Shown here one piece after another: positions 17,397 through 26,949 of a DNA stretch of 64,000 nucleotides. Position 1 is the first letter of the stretch, and every line of letters begins with the position of its first letter. The notes below the pieces were generated by a model. The model saw only the letters and a program-made list of their open reading frames with translations, did not search any database and was not told the origin of the DNA. The position numbers and the translations under genes are program-made. Source of the DNA: Saprospiraceae bacterium (GTDB lineage Bacteria > Bacteroidota > Bacteroidia > Chitinophagales > Saprospiraceae); contig JAHDES010000029.1 in the NCBI GenBank assembly GCA_020628645.1, positions 1 through 64,000 on the forward strand. The letters run 5' to 3'.

Positions 17397-20300
17397 AACT
17401 ACTTTGTTTAAAATACAGCTTCTATTAATATGGCTGGTTGCATTCAGTGTGACCAGCCCTAGTGGGTTTTATGCGCAAGTAAAAAATCAAGCGTTCCACT
17501 ACCTCTCCCCAGAAGAAGGTTTATCTCAAGCGTCAAATGATTATATTTTCCATGATTCTAAAGGTTTTGTTTGGTTGAGTTCTATAGATGGCTTAAATCG
17601 GTTTGATGGAAAATCTGTAAAAATCTATAAATCTATTTCAGGCGATTCTACGAGTTTGTTGGGGAATATTATTACCAGTAATTTTTATGAAGATAAACAA
17701 GCGAATCTTTGGTTTACGACCTATGAAGGAATTCATTGTTATATCCGAGAAAAGGATCGTTTTCAACACATTCAGATTAAAAACGATAAGGGGGAATTCC
17801 TAAAAGAAAATTATCATGCTTTTCATTTAGATAAAGAGGATCAACTTTGGGTCAGAGTTGGGATAGGTGAAACAGGGATGCTTTATTTATTCAATATTTA
17901 TACTAAAGCGTACACCAAAATATGTCCCATTGACGGACAATATAATTTTCCAATAGTAGATGAAAAAGGAGACATAAAACAAGTCGTTTCTTGTATTATA
18001 AACGGAAAAAAAGGAATTACAATTTATGATACTAAAGCCCCTTTCCATAATCAGACTATTTTTAATGGTGATCCAATTGATGCAGCAATAGACATTATCC
18101 ATCTTACTACTTGGAAGGAAGAAAATAAAGAAATTTGGTTTTTAGGAAGTAAAAGTGGGCTTGTGATTTTCTATCCTGAGACAAAAAAACACTTCATTTT
18201 AAAGGAATATAATCAGCTTGATATAGGAACAGTTAATTCTACGCTCCTTATCAATGATACCACACTTTGGGTTGCTACTTCAGGACAAGGTATTCTTGTT
18301 TTTAATACGAATACTAAGAAGTTTACAGGACAAATCCCAGCTAATAATCCTGAAAAATTAGGATTACGAGTCAGAACACCGAATAAGTTATATAAGGATC
18401 ATCAAGAGAATGTATGGATAAGTAGCTTTTCATCGGGGGTGAATTATACGAATTTGAGTAAACAAAAATTTGATAATCTGGATGAGTTTATTGGTCAAAA
18501 TATAAGTGCAATTTTTGAAACGAGGAGGGGCGAACTTTTTTGTAGCTATAGTGGTGGTCGCACGGCTTATTATCAAACAACAGAAAAAGAAAAGAAGCTT
18601 ACTCCTCAATTTCTGCCAACGATAAAAGATAAGCAATCGATTCAATTTTTCTTTGAAGACAACAATGATGATCTATGGGCAGTTTCGATCAACCAATTAT
18701 TAAAATGGAATGCAACAAAGCTTCGATTTGAATACATCCAAAACTTACCCAATTACATCTTATTTGTTTATCAACTTAAAGATGGACGTACGCTTTTTGC
18801 CACCTACTCAGGTATATATGTATGTAGAATAGTAGATAGTGAAGTTATTATCGCTCCTTTTCATTCGCTAGGGGATTATCAAAACGTATTAGCCACCTCC
18901 ATTTATGAGACGAAAGAAAAGCAACTATATTTAGCAGTAGATGCCGCTAAAGTTTTGATCTTGTCCTCCAAAAATGATGAATACATTCTCACGAATCAAA
19001 TTGAAGGTATTGGTTATGCCAAAGATTATTATGAAGAAGAGCATTCATTATGGATGGCTACTTCCACAGGAATACTCAAAGTAAACAAGCACGATGGGAC
19101 AAGTCATTTATTAAATGAAGCAGAAAATGATGCGCCAAATGAAAACTATTATTGTATCATTCCAGATGAATCAGGTAGTTTGTGGTTGAGTTGTAATAGA
19201 GGAGTCATTCGTTATTTTCCAAAAGAGAACAAGCATCATCGTTTTACACTTTTTGATGGTTTACAGGCTTATGAATACAATACCAATGCTTTTTTAAAAA
19301 CAAGAAATGGAGAGATTTGGCTCGGTGGTACGAAAGGTATAAATCGGTTTGTACCAGAAAAAATAAATTATGTATCCAATTCTCCAAAGATACAAATAAC
19401 GCGTTTGCAAGTTAATGATGAGTTGTTTGATACCGAAAAACAAATTGGAGAACTAAAAGAATTAAAATTAGACTATTTTGAAAACACTTTGTCTTTTGAT
19501 TTTGTAGCCTTAGAATATAGCGACCCAAAAAATAATCAACTCCAATACCAACTTGAAAACCATGAAGATAACTGGGTAAATGCTGATAAGAATGGTTTTG
19601 CTCGTTATTCTAATTTACCTGCTGGAGAATATAAATTTAAAATAAAAGCATCGAATGCGGATGGTATCTGGAGTCTCCAACCCTATTCCATATCCATATT
19701 TATTAAAAAACCTTGGTGGCAAACTTGGTGGTTTTATTTGCTTGTTCTGATGGCTATAATTGCGATTATTTATAGCATTTTAATGTATCGTTTGCAGCAA
19801 GCCTTGAAAATAGAACGAATACGGGTTAAAATATCAAGTGATTTGCATGATGATGTGGGTAGTGTATTAGCAGGATTAACGATGCAAACTGAAATATTAG
19901 CGCAGACTGCTTCAAAAGAACGTCAATCTAAATTGAATAGAATTAGTGAACTGAGTAGAAATGCCATGTCTCGAATGAGAGATACGGTTTGGGCGATTGA
20001 TGCTAGAAAAGATAGGTTTGAAGATCTTTTGGATCGAATCAGGGAACATGCCAATGAAACACTTGAATGGAAAGATATCTTGTTCAATTTGAAAATAACG
20101 GATATGTCAGTTGATAAAAAACTCCCAACTCAAATTCGACAAAATTTATACTTAATCTGTAAAGAAGCTATTACCAATACAGCCAAGCATTCCAACGGTG
20201 ACCGATTACAAATACAATTCACAAAATACAAACGAACAGGGATACAATTAAAGATTCAAGATAATGGTAGTGTGAATAAAACCAAGTTGAAAACTTCTGG

Positions 20301-20400
20301 TTTGGGGCTTTCTAATTTACAAATACGAGCGAAAGAAATGGGTGCAAATCTAGAAATTGATACGGATAATGGATTTTTAATTCAGTTGACGATCTTATAG
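17377..20400 (+). CDS. Beta-propeller sensor histidine kinase (HisKA_3 type)
   Basis: Membrane sensor kinase, 1007 residues from the ATG at 17377; 17383 is an alternative, and a GTG at 17365 is less likely. An N-terminal signal segment (FKIQLLLIWLVAFSVTSP) leads into a periplasmic part of two-component-regulator propeller repeats, e.g. YIFHDSKGFVWLSSIDGLNR, then a Y_Y_Y domain (about 680-775). One transmembrane helix follows (about 783-804). The cytoplasmic kinase has phospho-acceptor H824 in SSDLHDDVGSVLAGL, the N box KEAITNTAKHS and the glycine box GLGLSNLQIRAKEM. Unlike hybrid sensors with this ectodomain it has no receiver or AraC domain, so it should phosphorylate the separate LuxR-type regulator upstream. 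The ligand is unknown. Confidence 0.93.
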   Translation: MPMKFFKTTLFKIQLLLIWLVAFSVTSPSGFYAQVKNQAFHYLSPEEGLSQASNDYIFHDSKGFVWLSSIDGLNRFDGKSVKIYKSISGDSTSLLGNIITSNFYEDKQANLWFTTYEGIHCYIREKDRFQHIQIKNDKGEFLKENYHAFHLDKEDQLWVRVGIGETGMLYLFNIYTKAYTKICPIDGQYNFPIVDEKGDIKQVVSCIINGKKGITIYDTKAPFHNQTIFNGDPIDAAIDIIHLTTWKEENKEIWFLGSKSGLVIFYPETKKHFILKEYNQLDIGTVNSTLLINDTTLWVATSGQGILVFNTNTKKFTGQIPANNPEKLGLRVRTPNKLYKDHQENVWISSFSSGVNYTNLSKQKFDNLDEFIGQNISAIFETRRGELFCSYSGGRTAYYQTTEKEKKLTPQFLPTIKDKQSIQFFFEDNNDDLWAVSINQLLKWNATKLRFEYIQNLPNYILFVYQLKDGRTLFATYSGIYVCRIVDSEVIIAPFHSLGDYQNVLATSIYETKEKQLYLAVDAAKVLILSSKNDEYILTNQIEGIGYAKDYYEEEHSLWMATSTGILKVNKHDGTSHLLNEAENDAPNENYYCIIPDESGSLWLSCNRGVIRYFPKENKHHRFTLFDGLQAYEYNTNAFLKTRNGEIWLGGTKGINRFVPEKINYVSNSPKIQITRLQVNDELFDTEKQIGELKELKLDYFENTLSFDFVALEYSDPKNNQLQYQLENHEDNWVNADKNGFARYSNLPAGEYKFKIKASNADGIWSLQPYSISIFIKKPWWQTWWFYLLVLMAIIAIIYSILMYRLQQALKIERIRVKISSDLHDDVGSVLAGLTMQTEILAQTASKERQSKLNRISELSRNAMSRMRDTVWAIDARKDRFEDLLDRIREHANETLEWKDILFNLKITDMSVDKKLPTQIRQNLYLICKEAITNTAKHSNGDRLQIQFTKYKRTGIQLKIQDNGSVNKTKLKTSGLGLSNLQIRAKEMGANLEIDTDNGFLIQLTIL

Positions 20401-20506
20401 ATTGGTAATGATTATAGCACTCCAATTTATCAAAAATTCAATATTGTAATTATGTGAAAATACTAAAAGACCCATAAATATCTTTCCTTGCTATTTGAAG
20501 AAACTG

Positions 20507-20540
20507 TATTTTTGCACTGTTTGGCTAAACTTTTGTTTAG
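20507..20540 (+). promoter_or_regulatory. Possible promoter and 5' hairpin of the esterase operon
   Basis: TATTTTTG (20507-20514) fits TAnnTTTG; a TTG at 20488-20490 lies 16 bp upstream, slightly closer than usual. Just after the expected start there is a hairpin CTAAAC-TTTT-GTTTAG (20525-20540). Confidence 0.4.
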
Positions 20541-20587
20541 ACTTAAAAAACTTGTCAAAAAAGAACGAAATTTAGGAATACATCAAA

Positions 20588-21661
20588 ATGGGATTAGAAT
20601 TAGAGTTAACAACGATAAATGATGATGATCGTCCAATTTATGTTACGGGTAACTTCAATAAATGGGCACTCGAAGATGAGCAATTCCGTTTGCGACCTAC
20701 AGAGGATGGCAAGTATTTATACCGCTTTCCACCTTATATTAAATTGCCAGAATCCATTGAATATAAATACACCCGTGGGGATTGGAATTTTGTAGAACTA
20801 GATGCTTATGGTGGGCGAGTACCCAACCGTAAAATAGAAAAAGGTAAAAATATAATTAAAGATGAAGTTCCGCACTGGCGAGAAAATGGACATACCTTTG
20901 ACAAAGAATTTTTACCCAAAAAAATCTTAATAGAGGATGACTTTGAAATTCCTCAATTGGGGCGGAAACGTAGAATTCAAGCTCTAATTCCACATGATTA
21001 TGAAACTTCTGGGAAGTCCTATCCTGTCATTTATATGCAAGATGCACAGAATTTATTTGATCCATACTCGCCATTTGGCAATTGGGCAATAGATGAAAAA
21101 CTGGCAGTAATGGCAGAGCGTGGGCAAGCAGATGTTATTGTGATTGCAATTGATCATGCAGAAGAAAATCGGATTAAGGAATTTATGCCGTTTAAAGAAA
21201 CGCGCTTTGGTTTGGGCGAAGGAAAAAGATACCTTCAGTTTATCACAGAAACGCTTAAACCTTATGTAGATAGGAAATATCGCACCCTTTCTGATCGTTC
21301 CAATACAGCAATAGGTGGAAGTTCGATGGGTGGATTGATTAGTGTTTATGCGGGTTTTATTCATCCTGAAATATTTGGAAGATTAATGATTTTTTCGCCT
21401 TCCTTATGGGTAAAATCAAATATTCATTTTGACATTATTCGTCATTTGCATCCACATGAAACGAAAGTGTATTTATATGCAGGAGGTAGTGAGAGTGCGA
21501 ATATGGTGCCCAATCTTCGACGATTAAAAAATGCCATCGAAAAGCAAGGAGGAGATCAAAATTCAATCAACTTCAAATTAACTATCGACCCGAATGGACG
21601 CCATGATGAAAAACGATGGGGGCATGAATTTCCTCGTGCAGTAGAATGGTTATTTTCCTAG
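20588..21661 (+). CDS. Esterase D/enterochelin-esterase-like hydrolase with N-terminal CBM48-like domain
   Basis: A 357-residue alpha/beta hydrolase. Residues 1-90 look like a glycogen-binding/CBM48 beta-sandwich (YVTGNFNKWA, then LPESIEYKYTRGDWNFVE). The remainder is a putative-esterase domain with HGGYE-like RRIQALIPHDYETSGKSYPV and nucleophile S246 in GGSSMGG. The final GRHDEKRWGHEFPRAVEWLF carries the likely catalytic histidine. There is no signal peptide. The substrate cannot be told; relatives cleave carbohydrate esters or siderophore esters. It is followed 30 bp later by nudK on the same strand, so they are probably co-transcribed. Confidence 0.88.
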   Translation: MGLELELTTINDDDRPIYVTGNFNKWALEDEQFRLRPTEDGKYLYRFPPYIKLPESIEYKYTRGDWNFVELDAYGGRVPNRKIEKGKNIIKDEVPHWRENGHTFDKEFLPKKILIEDDFEIPQLGRKRRIQALIPHDYETSGKSYPVIYMQDAQNLFDPYSPFGNWAIDEKLAVMAERGQADVIVIAIDHAEENRIKEFMPFKETRFGLGEGKRYLQFITETLKPYVDRKYRTLSDRSNTAIGGSSMGGLISVYAGFIHPEIFGRLMIFSPSLWVKSNIHFDIIRHLHPHETKVYLYAGGSESANMVPNLRRLKNAIEKQGGDQNSINFKLTIDPNGRHDEKRWGHEFPRAVEWLFS

Positions 21662-21691
21662 TTTAAAATTTTTTTTGATCAAAAAACTAAA

Positions 21692-22273
21692 ATGAAAAAC
21701 GATAGAATTAAAATTACGAATACAGAATTACTATCTGATAATTGGTATCATCTCCGAAAAATTACCTACGAATATCAAAAGAAAGATGGTTCTTGGGAAA
21801 CACATCAACGCGAAACCTACGATAGAGGAAATGGTGCTACCATTTTGCTTTACAATACGAAAAAGAGAACAATCATCTTAACGCGTCAATTTCGATTACC
21901 GACTTATGTTAATGGTAATGAAAATGGTATGATGATCGAAGCTTGTGCAGGTTTATTAGATGAACATGAACCAGAAGATTGCATCCGAAAAGAAACGGAA
22001 GAAGAAACGGGCTATAAAGTATCCAAAGTGCGAAAAATAATGGAAGCCTATATGTCACCAGGTTCGGTCACGGAGATATTGTATTTTTTCGTAGCAGAAT
22101 ATGATGATAGTATGAAAATAAGCGAAGGAGGTGGACTGGACGAAGAACAAGAAAATATAGAAGTACTAGAATATTCTTTTGAAGAAGCTTGTACTTTGAT
22201 GCAAACAGGAGTAATTAGAGATGCTAAAACCATCATGTTACTTCAATATGCTCAAATTCATCAATTGATTTAA
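21692..22273 (+). CDS. nudK: NudK-like Nudix hydrolase (GDP-mannose pyrophosphatase family)
   Basis: A 193-residue Nudix hydrolase that in E. coli NudK cleaves GDP-mannose and related nucleotide sugars. The Nudix box GLLDEHEPEDCIRKETEEET closely follows the E. coli NudK spacing. The preceding RQFRLPTYVNGNENGMMIEA block and the following YMSPGSVTEILYFFVAEY are also characteristic of NudK/YffH and of ADP-sugar pyrophosphatases. It is cytoplasmic. It lies 30 bp after the esterase and 51 bp before the aminopeptidase, all on the plus strand, so an operon is likely. ADP-ribose is the main alternative substrate. Confidence 0.87.
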   Translation: MKNDRIKITNTELLSDNWYHLRKITYEYQKKDGSWETHQRETYDRGNGATILLYNTKKRTIILTRQFRLPTYVNGNENGMMIEACAGLLDEHEPEDCIRKETEEETGYKVSKVRKIMEAYMSPGSVTEILYFFVAEYDDSMKISEGGGLDEEQENIEVLEYSFEEACTLMQTGVIRDAKTIMLLQYAQIHQLI

Positions 22274-22324
22274 TCTTTAAAGAAATTTATTATTTATTCC
22301 AACATTAACTAGTCAAGAAACACT

Positions 22325-23794
22325 ATGACCTTCAAACTTATCTCGTCTTATCCTACCAAGGCAAAAGCAATATTAATTCCTTTACTTCAAACAGATGACT
22401 TAGCAAAGCAGCTTAAAGCAATTTGTACTCATTTTATGTTGGATACTAAACGTATAAAAGCTGATTTTTCCGCAAAAAAAGGGGAGATTTTGTTTTTATA
22501 TCCTTTTACAAAAGATGGTACAAAGAAAATTGTATTAGTGGGTTGTGGTAAAAAAATTAGCTATAAAACTGTTCAACAGCAGTTTAAGCAGTTTTCGTTT
22601 CAGCACAAAGAATTGTTTATCAATGCAAATTATGTAGATGCCACTTATTTTAATGAGCCTACTTTGATTGAAGCTGCTATCAATGGCTTAGGTCAAGGCA
22701 CTTATGCAATTGGTTTATATAAAGAAAAAGTAACGGATCGGCATCCTTTATTAGAAAATAAAGCAAATCTTACATTAATAAGTACAAATAAAAAAGTCAA
22801 GAAAGCCGCGCAAAAAGGATGGGCAATTGCCCAAACCCAATGTTCTATTATGGACTTGGTAAATGCACCAAGTAATTATACCACACCCATCCGTTTGGCA
22901 GAATGGGCAATCGCTTCTGGAAAAGCAAATGGTTTCAAAGTAGACGTTTTAGATAAAGCTCAAATAGAAGAATTAGGTTTACACACCCTTCTTGCCGTGA
23001 ATCGAGGAAGTGAACGCCCTCCTCGTTTTATTATTATGGAATATCAGCCGAAAACTAAATCAAATTTGCCAAGCATTGGTTTGGTTGGGAAAGGAGTCAC
23101 CTTTGATACGGGAGGTATTTCGATGAAAGGCCCCAATAATATGCACTATATGAAAAGTGATATGGGGGGAGCTGCGGCAGTATTAGGGACGATGGAGGCG
23201 GTTGCAAAATTACAATTACCTATTCATTTAGTAGGAATTGTTCCTGCTACAGATAATGCGGTAGATGCTTATTCTATCAATCCAGGCGATGTGATTAATT
23301 CCTATAGTGGAAAAACAATTGAAGTAACGGATACAGATGCAGAGGGACGCTTGATCTTGGCAGATGGTATTGCTTATATGAATAAACATTATAAAGTAGA
23401 TACTTTGATTGATTTGGCGACTTTGACAGGGAGTTGTGTACGAACTTTTGGTTATCATGCAGGAGGCTTATTTAGCAATAATGAAGAATTGGCAGGTGCT
23501 TTAAGAAATGCAGGAGACGCAGTAGGTGAACGTGTTTGGCAACTGCCTATTTGGGAGGAATATGCGGATGATATGCAATCGGATATTGCCGATATTAAAA
23601 ACTTTAGTGGAAAACCAATGGCAGGAGCGATTACGGCGGCTAAATTCATAGAATTCTTTACCAACGATCATCCTCGATGGGCACATTTGGATATAGCAGG
23701 AGTTGCCTTTGGAAATTCTATACTTTCTAAAGATAAAAGTGCAAAGGGTTTTGGGGTGCGACTGTTAGTGGAATTTATAGAAAATCTCTTATAG
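22325..23794 (+). CDS. pepA: Leucyl aminopeptidase, M17 family
   Basis: Cytosolic dizinc/manganese aminopeptidase that releases N-terminal residues from peptides; 489 residues, the normal length. The C-terminal catalytic domain contains GLVGKGVTFDTGGISMKG, with the metal- and substrate-binding Lys and Asp, then MHYMKSDMGGAAAVLG, and the family signature TDTDAEGRLILADG. The usual NTDAEGRL is TDTDAEGRL here, which keeps the metal ligands D and E. The N-terminal macro-like domain is divergent. Its 3' end nearly touches that of the convergent parE (5 bp apart). Confidence 0.93.
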   Translation: MTFKLISSYPTKAKAILIPLLQTDDLAKQLKAICTHFMLDTKRIKADFSAKKGEILFLYPFTKDGTKKIVLVGCGKKISYKTVQQQFKQFSFQHKELFINANYVDATYFNEPTLIEAAINGLGQGTYAIGLYKEKVTDRHPLLENKANLTLISTNKKVKKAAQKGWAIAQTQCSIMDLVNAPSNYTTPIRLAEWAIASGKANGFKVDVLDKAQIEELGLHTLLAVNRGSERPPRFIIMEYQPKTKSNLPSIGLVGKGVTFDTGGISMKGPNNMHYMKSDMGGAAAVLGTMEAVAKLQLPIHLVGIVPATDNAVDAYSINPGDVINSYSGKTIEVTDTDAEGRLILADGIAYMNKHYKVDTLIDLATLTGSCVRTFGYHAGGLFSNNEELAGALRNAGDAVGERVWQLPIWEEYADDMQSDIADIKNFSGKPMAGAITAAKFIEFFTNDHPRWAHLDIAGVAFGNSILSKDKSAKGFGVRLLVEFIENLL

Positions 23795-23799
23795 AAAAA

Positions 23800-25689
23800 T
23801 TAGCTTTCTTCTTCCAGTTCCTCTACTTCTTCTGCGTCTAATTCATCTTTTTCTACGCGTAAATTATCAATGATAAAGACTTGTCGTTGAGGCGTATTTT
23901 TACCCATATAATAGGTCAATACCTTTTCGATATCCATATCTTCAGGAAGCAAAACAGGTTCAAGACGAATATCTTCACCAATAAAACCACCAAACTCATT
24001 GGGCGAAATCTCTCCTAATCCTTTGAATCGAGTAATTTCAGGCTTACCACGTAATTTTTCAATGGCAGCATTTTTCTCTGCTTGGCTATAACAATAAAAC
24101 GTCTTTTGTTTATCCCGAACACGGAAAAGCGGCGTTTCTAAAATATAAAGATGCCCTCCACTTACCAATTCTGGGAAAAATTGCAAGAAGAACGTTAATA
24201 AAAGTAAACGAATGTGCATTCCATCTACATCGGCATCTGTTGCAATAATCACTCGCCCATAACGCAGTCCATCAATACCATCTTCAATATTCAGGGCATG
24301 TTGAAGAAGGTTAAATTCTTCATTTTGGTAGACGACCTTTTTAGTTTGTCCAAAGCAATTTAAAGGCTTACCGCGTAAACTAAATACCGCTTGAGTTTGT
24401 ACATCACGAGCTTTTGTAATAGATCCACTGGCAGAATCTCCCTCAGTAATAAAAATTGTGGTACGTTTACGGTCTTCTTCACTTGTTTTACGACTGGAGT
24501 CATTGAAATGAAGGCGACAATCCCGTAATTTTTTATTGTGTAAATTTGCTTTTTTAGCGCGTTGGTTTGCTAATTTTTTGATACCTGCAATTTCCTTACG
24601 TTCACGTTCCGATTGTAAAATCCGTTTTTGAAGGGCTTGTGCAACTTCAGGGTTTTTATGAAGAAAATTATCTAAATTTTGCTCTAGAAAATCACCGATG
24701 AATTTTCGGACAGTAGGTCCTTTAGGGCCAATATTTTGAGAACCTAATTTGGTTTTGGTTTGAGACTCAAAAACAGGTTCTTCTACACGTACGCTAATCG
24801 CTGAAATAATAGATGCACGGACATCCTTTGCATCATAATTTTTATTAAAATGCTTTCTGACGGTATTAACAACAGCTTCTCGATACGCATTTAAATGCGT
24901 TCCTCCTTGCGTGGTGTTTTGTCCATTAACGAAAGAGAAATATTGCTCACCATATTGTTGACCGTGCGTCATGGCAATTTCTATATCCTCTCCCTTCAAA
25001 TGAATAATAGGATAGCGAAGGTTATCTGGATTCGTTTTTTTGCTCAATAAATCCAATAATCCATTTCGAGAATAAAGGGTTTTCCCATTGAAATGGATTT
25101 TTAGTCCAGCATTTAGATAAACATAATTCCAAAGCTGACTTTCCAGAAAATCAAATCGAAATCGATAATTTTTAAATACGGTATCATCAGGTTGAAAAGT
25201 GACGAGTGTCCCATTTTCTTCTTTACTTTTCCCAATTTTATGATCTTTCGTAATCACACCTTGAGAAAATTCAGCGACTTTAGCTTTTCCTTCTCGAACA
25301 GATTGTACTCTAAAATAATTAGAAAGTGCATTTACCGCTTTTGTACCGACTCCATTTAGACCCACTGACTTTTTAAAGGCTTTCGAATCATATTTTCCAC
25401 CAGTATTGATTTTGGAAACACAATCTACTACTTTCCCTAATGGAATGCCACGCCCATAATCGCGGATCATAACGGCTCCATCTTCGATTTTGATCTCAAT
25501 TTCTTTACCGTAGCCCATCACGTATTCATCAATACAATTATCGAGAACCTCCTTTACTAAAATATAAATACCATCATCTGGAGCAGAGCCATCGCCTAAT
25601 TTTCCAATATACATACCAGGGCGCATACGAATATGCTCACGCCAATCGAGGGATCGGATATTATCTTCTGTATAAGTTACATTTGCCAT
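23800..25689 (-). CDS. parE: DNA topoisomerase IV subunit B
   Basis: ATPase subunit of topoisomerase IV, which separates daughter chromosomes. The ATG at 25689 ([20 protein letters not shown]) gives 629 residues; a TTG at 25698 is less likely. The GHKL ATPase part has [20 protein letters not shown] and VLDNCIDEY, and the TOPRIM part has [12 protein letters not shown] and [12 protein letters not shown]. These details match Bacteroidota ParE rather than GyrB. It ends in an acidic Glu-rich tail. The parC partner, often adjacent, is not in this window. Confidence 0.92.
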   Translation of the reverse strand: MANVTYTEDNIRSLDWREHIRMRPGMYIGKLGDGSAPDDGIYILVKEVLDNCIDEYVMGYGKEIEIKIEDGAVMIRDYGRGIPLGKVVDCVSKINTGGKYDSKAFKKSVGLNGVGTKAVNALSNYFRVQSVREGKAKVAEFSQGVITKDHKIGKSKEENGTLVTFQPDDTVFKNYRFRFDFLESQLWNYVYLNAGLKIHFNGKTLYSRNGLLDLLSKKTNPDNLRYPIIHLKGEDIEIAMTHGQQYGEQYFSFVNGQNTTQGGTHLNAYREAVVNTVRKHFNKNYDAKDVRASIISAISVRVEEPVFESQTKTKLGSQNIGPKGPTVRKFIGDFLEQNLDNFLHKNPEVAQALQKRILQSERERKEIAGIKKLANQRAKKANLHNKKLRDCRLHFNDSSRKTSEEDRKRTTIFITEGDSASGSITKARDVQTQAVFSLRGKPLNCFGQTKKVVYQNEEFNLLQHALNIEDGIDGLRYGRVIIATDADVDGMHIRLLLLTFFLQFFPELVSGGHLYILETPLFRVRDKQKTFYCYSQAEKNAAIEKLRGKPEITRFKGLGEISPNEFGGFIGEDIRLEPVLLPEDMDIEKVLTYYMGKNTPQRQVFIIDNLRVEKDELDAEEVEELEEES

Positions 25690-25828
25690 TACTATCAAAA
25701 ATTTTCGTCTCTAGTCTACAAAAATAAGAAATTTCGACTACATAATTTGTTGAACAAACAAAAGCCAATCGAGTATGGGACTCCATCAGCTTTTGAGGAT
25801 AAAACGAAAGTCGTGTGCATTTAGTTTT

Positions 25829-26263
25829 TTACCAAAGCCCTAACTGCACCCCGTTAGGGAGTGCAGAGGATCGATTGAGCAGCGCAGGAACAACGGATGA
25901 ATGTTTTGAAGACTTGTTTGTTCTGTTTGTTGTCTTAGCGTTGTCCCGACTATCATCATTGTTCATCGCCATCAAGTATTTGGCATAAAATTGTTTTACA
26001 GGGCTAGCAGAATTCAGGGTGATACGAATCGCCAAATCGAGCGATAAGTAATAATCTTTTAGTTTGCTGTATTTAAAATTTCTAGGTGCATAATCTTTTA
26101 AAAGGGTTGGTGTACGGATTTCATCCTCAAAAGCATAGACATCCGACAACCATTTATCTACATTACTATTATATTTATGGGCAACTAATCGTAATGCACG
26201 ATGCAATTGATTTGCAGTAACGACTTTTGTTCCTTTTTTGCTAATTAATAGTTGTAATTCCAT
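25829..26263 (-). CDS. AntA/AntB antirepressor-like conserved protein
   Basis: A 144-residue protein. The ATG at 26263 (MELQLLISKKGTKVVTANQL) is chosen over a TTG two codons upstream. The first 90 residues (KVVTANQLHRALRLVAHKYN, WLSDVYAFEDEI, KDYYLSLDLAIRITLNSAS) resemble the N-terminal domain of phage AntA/AntB antirepressors, which is also found as a stand-alone chromosomal protein in Bacteroidota. The C-terminal third is low-complexity and polar (Asn/Ser/Lys). No phage genes adjoin it. A 10-bp inverted repeat lies 31-77 bp upstream of its start, a candidate operator. The function is not established. Confidence 0.65.
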   Translation of the reverse strand: MELQLLISKKGTKVVTANQLHRALRLVAHKYNSNVDKWLSDVYAFEDEIRTPTLLKDYAPRNFKYSKLKDYYLSLDLAIRITLNSASPVKQFYAKYLMAMNNDDSRDNAKTTNRTNKSSKHSSVVPALLNRSSALPNGVQLGLW

Positions 26264-26293
26264 AATCAAACTATTTCGTCTCTTTAAAATTGA

Positions 26294-26340
26294 AGTGAAT
26301 TATATTCTCTTTTTTGATTATATTATTATGATAATTCACT
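26294..26340. promoter_or_regulatory. Inverted repeat in a divergent promoter region
   Basis: Perfect 10-bp arms AGTGAATTAT (26294-26303) and ATAATTCACT (26331-26340) are separated by 27 bp of AT-rich sequence. They lie in the 164-bp gap between the AntA-like gene and the divergent membrane-protein gene. Spaced symmetric half-sites suggest protein binding, but AT-richness raises the chance of coincidence. Confidence 0.4.
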
Positions 26341-26427
26341 ATTTGATTACAAATATAGATATTGTGAAATTAAAAGTCAAATAATTGTTTTAAAAATTTT
26401 ATAAAAACAACAAAATAGTTTTAAAAT

Positions 26428-26904
26428 TTGAAGATTCTTCAAGATGCGATACGATGGGCTGTAATCTCCAGATGCCTTATGCTTTTACTTGTTTTTACGG
26501 TAGGCATGTTGATGAGTACGTACTATTTTGAAACAAATAAAACCTTATATGCACTAGGAATTGTTTTAAGTTTTACGGGTTTTTATGTGTTTTTCCTTTA
26601 TTTGCGAAAGCTGCCGCCAAATAACAATTATTTGATTCAACTTTTAAAATATGATCCACAAAAGATCGTTTGGGTCTACAGTATCGTGACGCAACGTATG
26701 CCTTTTGGAATTGCATTTAACCAATCCAGTTTGTTATATTTTAAATTGATTGATGGGAATGAAATTGTTTTAAGTTTATCGGAGAAAAAAATAAGAGCTG
26801 TGATGAAAGAATTAAATGCGCAACTCCCTCATGCCACTTTTGGTTATACACGTGATCGAGAACAGTGGTATCTAGCTGATCCTGCGATGTTGTATAAGGA
26901 TTGA
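26428..26904 (+). CDS. Small membrane protein, unknown function
   Basis: A 158-residue protein with a TTG start at 26428; I see no ATG that keeps the first membrane helix whole. Two transmembrane helices (about 10-30 and 38-58) are followed by a roughly 90-residue soluble domain. This domain (PQKIVWVYSIVTQRMPFGIAFNQSS, split over its two halves) resembles PH-like or YcxB-type membrane-anchored domains, but I cannot assign it. It is followed 45 bp later by the HTTM protein on the same strand, and both use TTG starts. Confidence 0.6.
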   Translation: MKILQDAIRWAVISRCLMLLLVFTVGMLMSTYYFETNKTLYALGIVLSFTGFYVFFLYLRKLPPNNNYLIQLLKYDPQKIVWVYSIVTQRMPFGIAFNQSSLLYFKLIDGNEIVLSLSEKKIRAVMKELNAQLPHATFGYTRDREQWYLADPAMLYKD

Positions 26905-26949
26905 GAAATTTTCCGTTTCTTTATTGTAGAATCAAATTAGATCATCATT

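Noticed and set aside
19441-19475. A third copy of the dispersed repeat (similar to AATTGGAGAACTAAAAG).
   Set aside because: It is inside the kinase gene, encodes the normal protein there and lacks the second conserved block.
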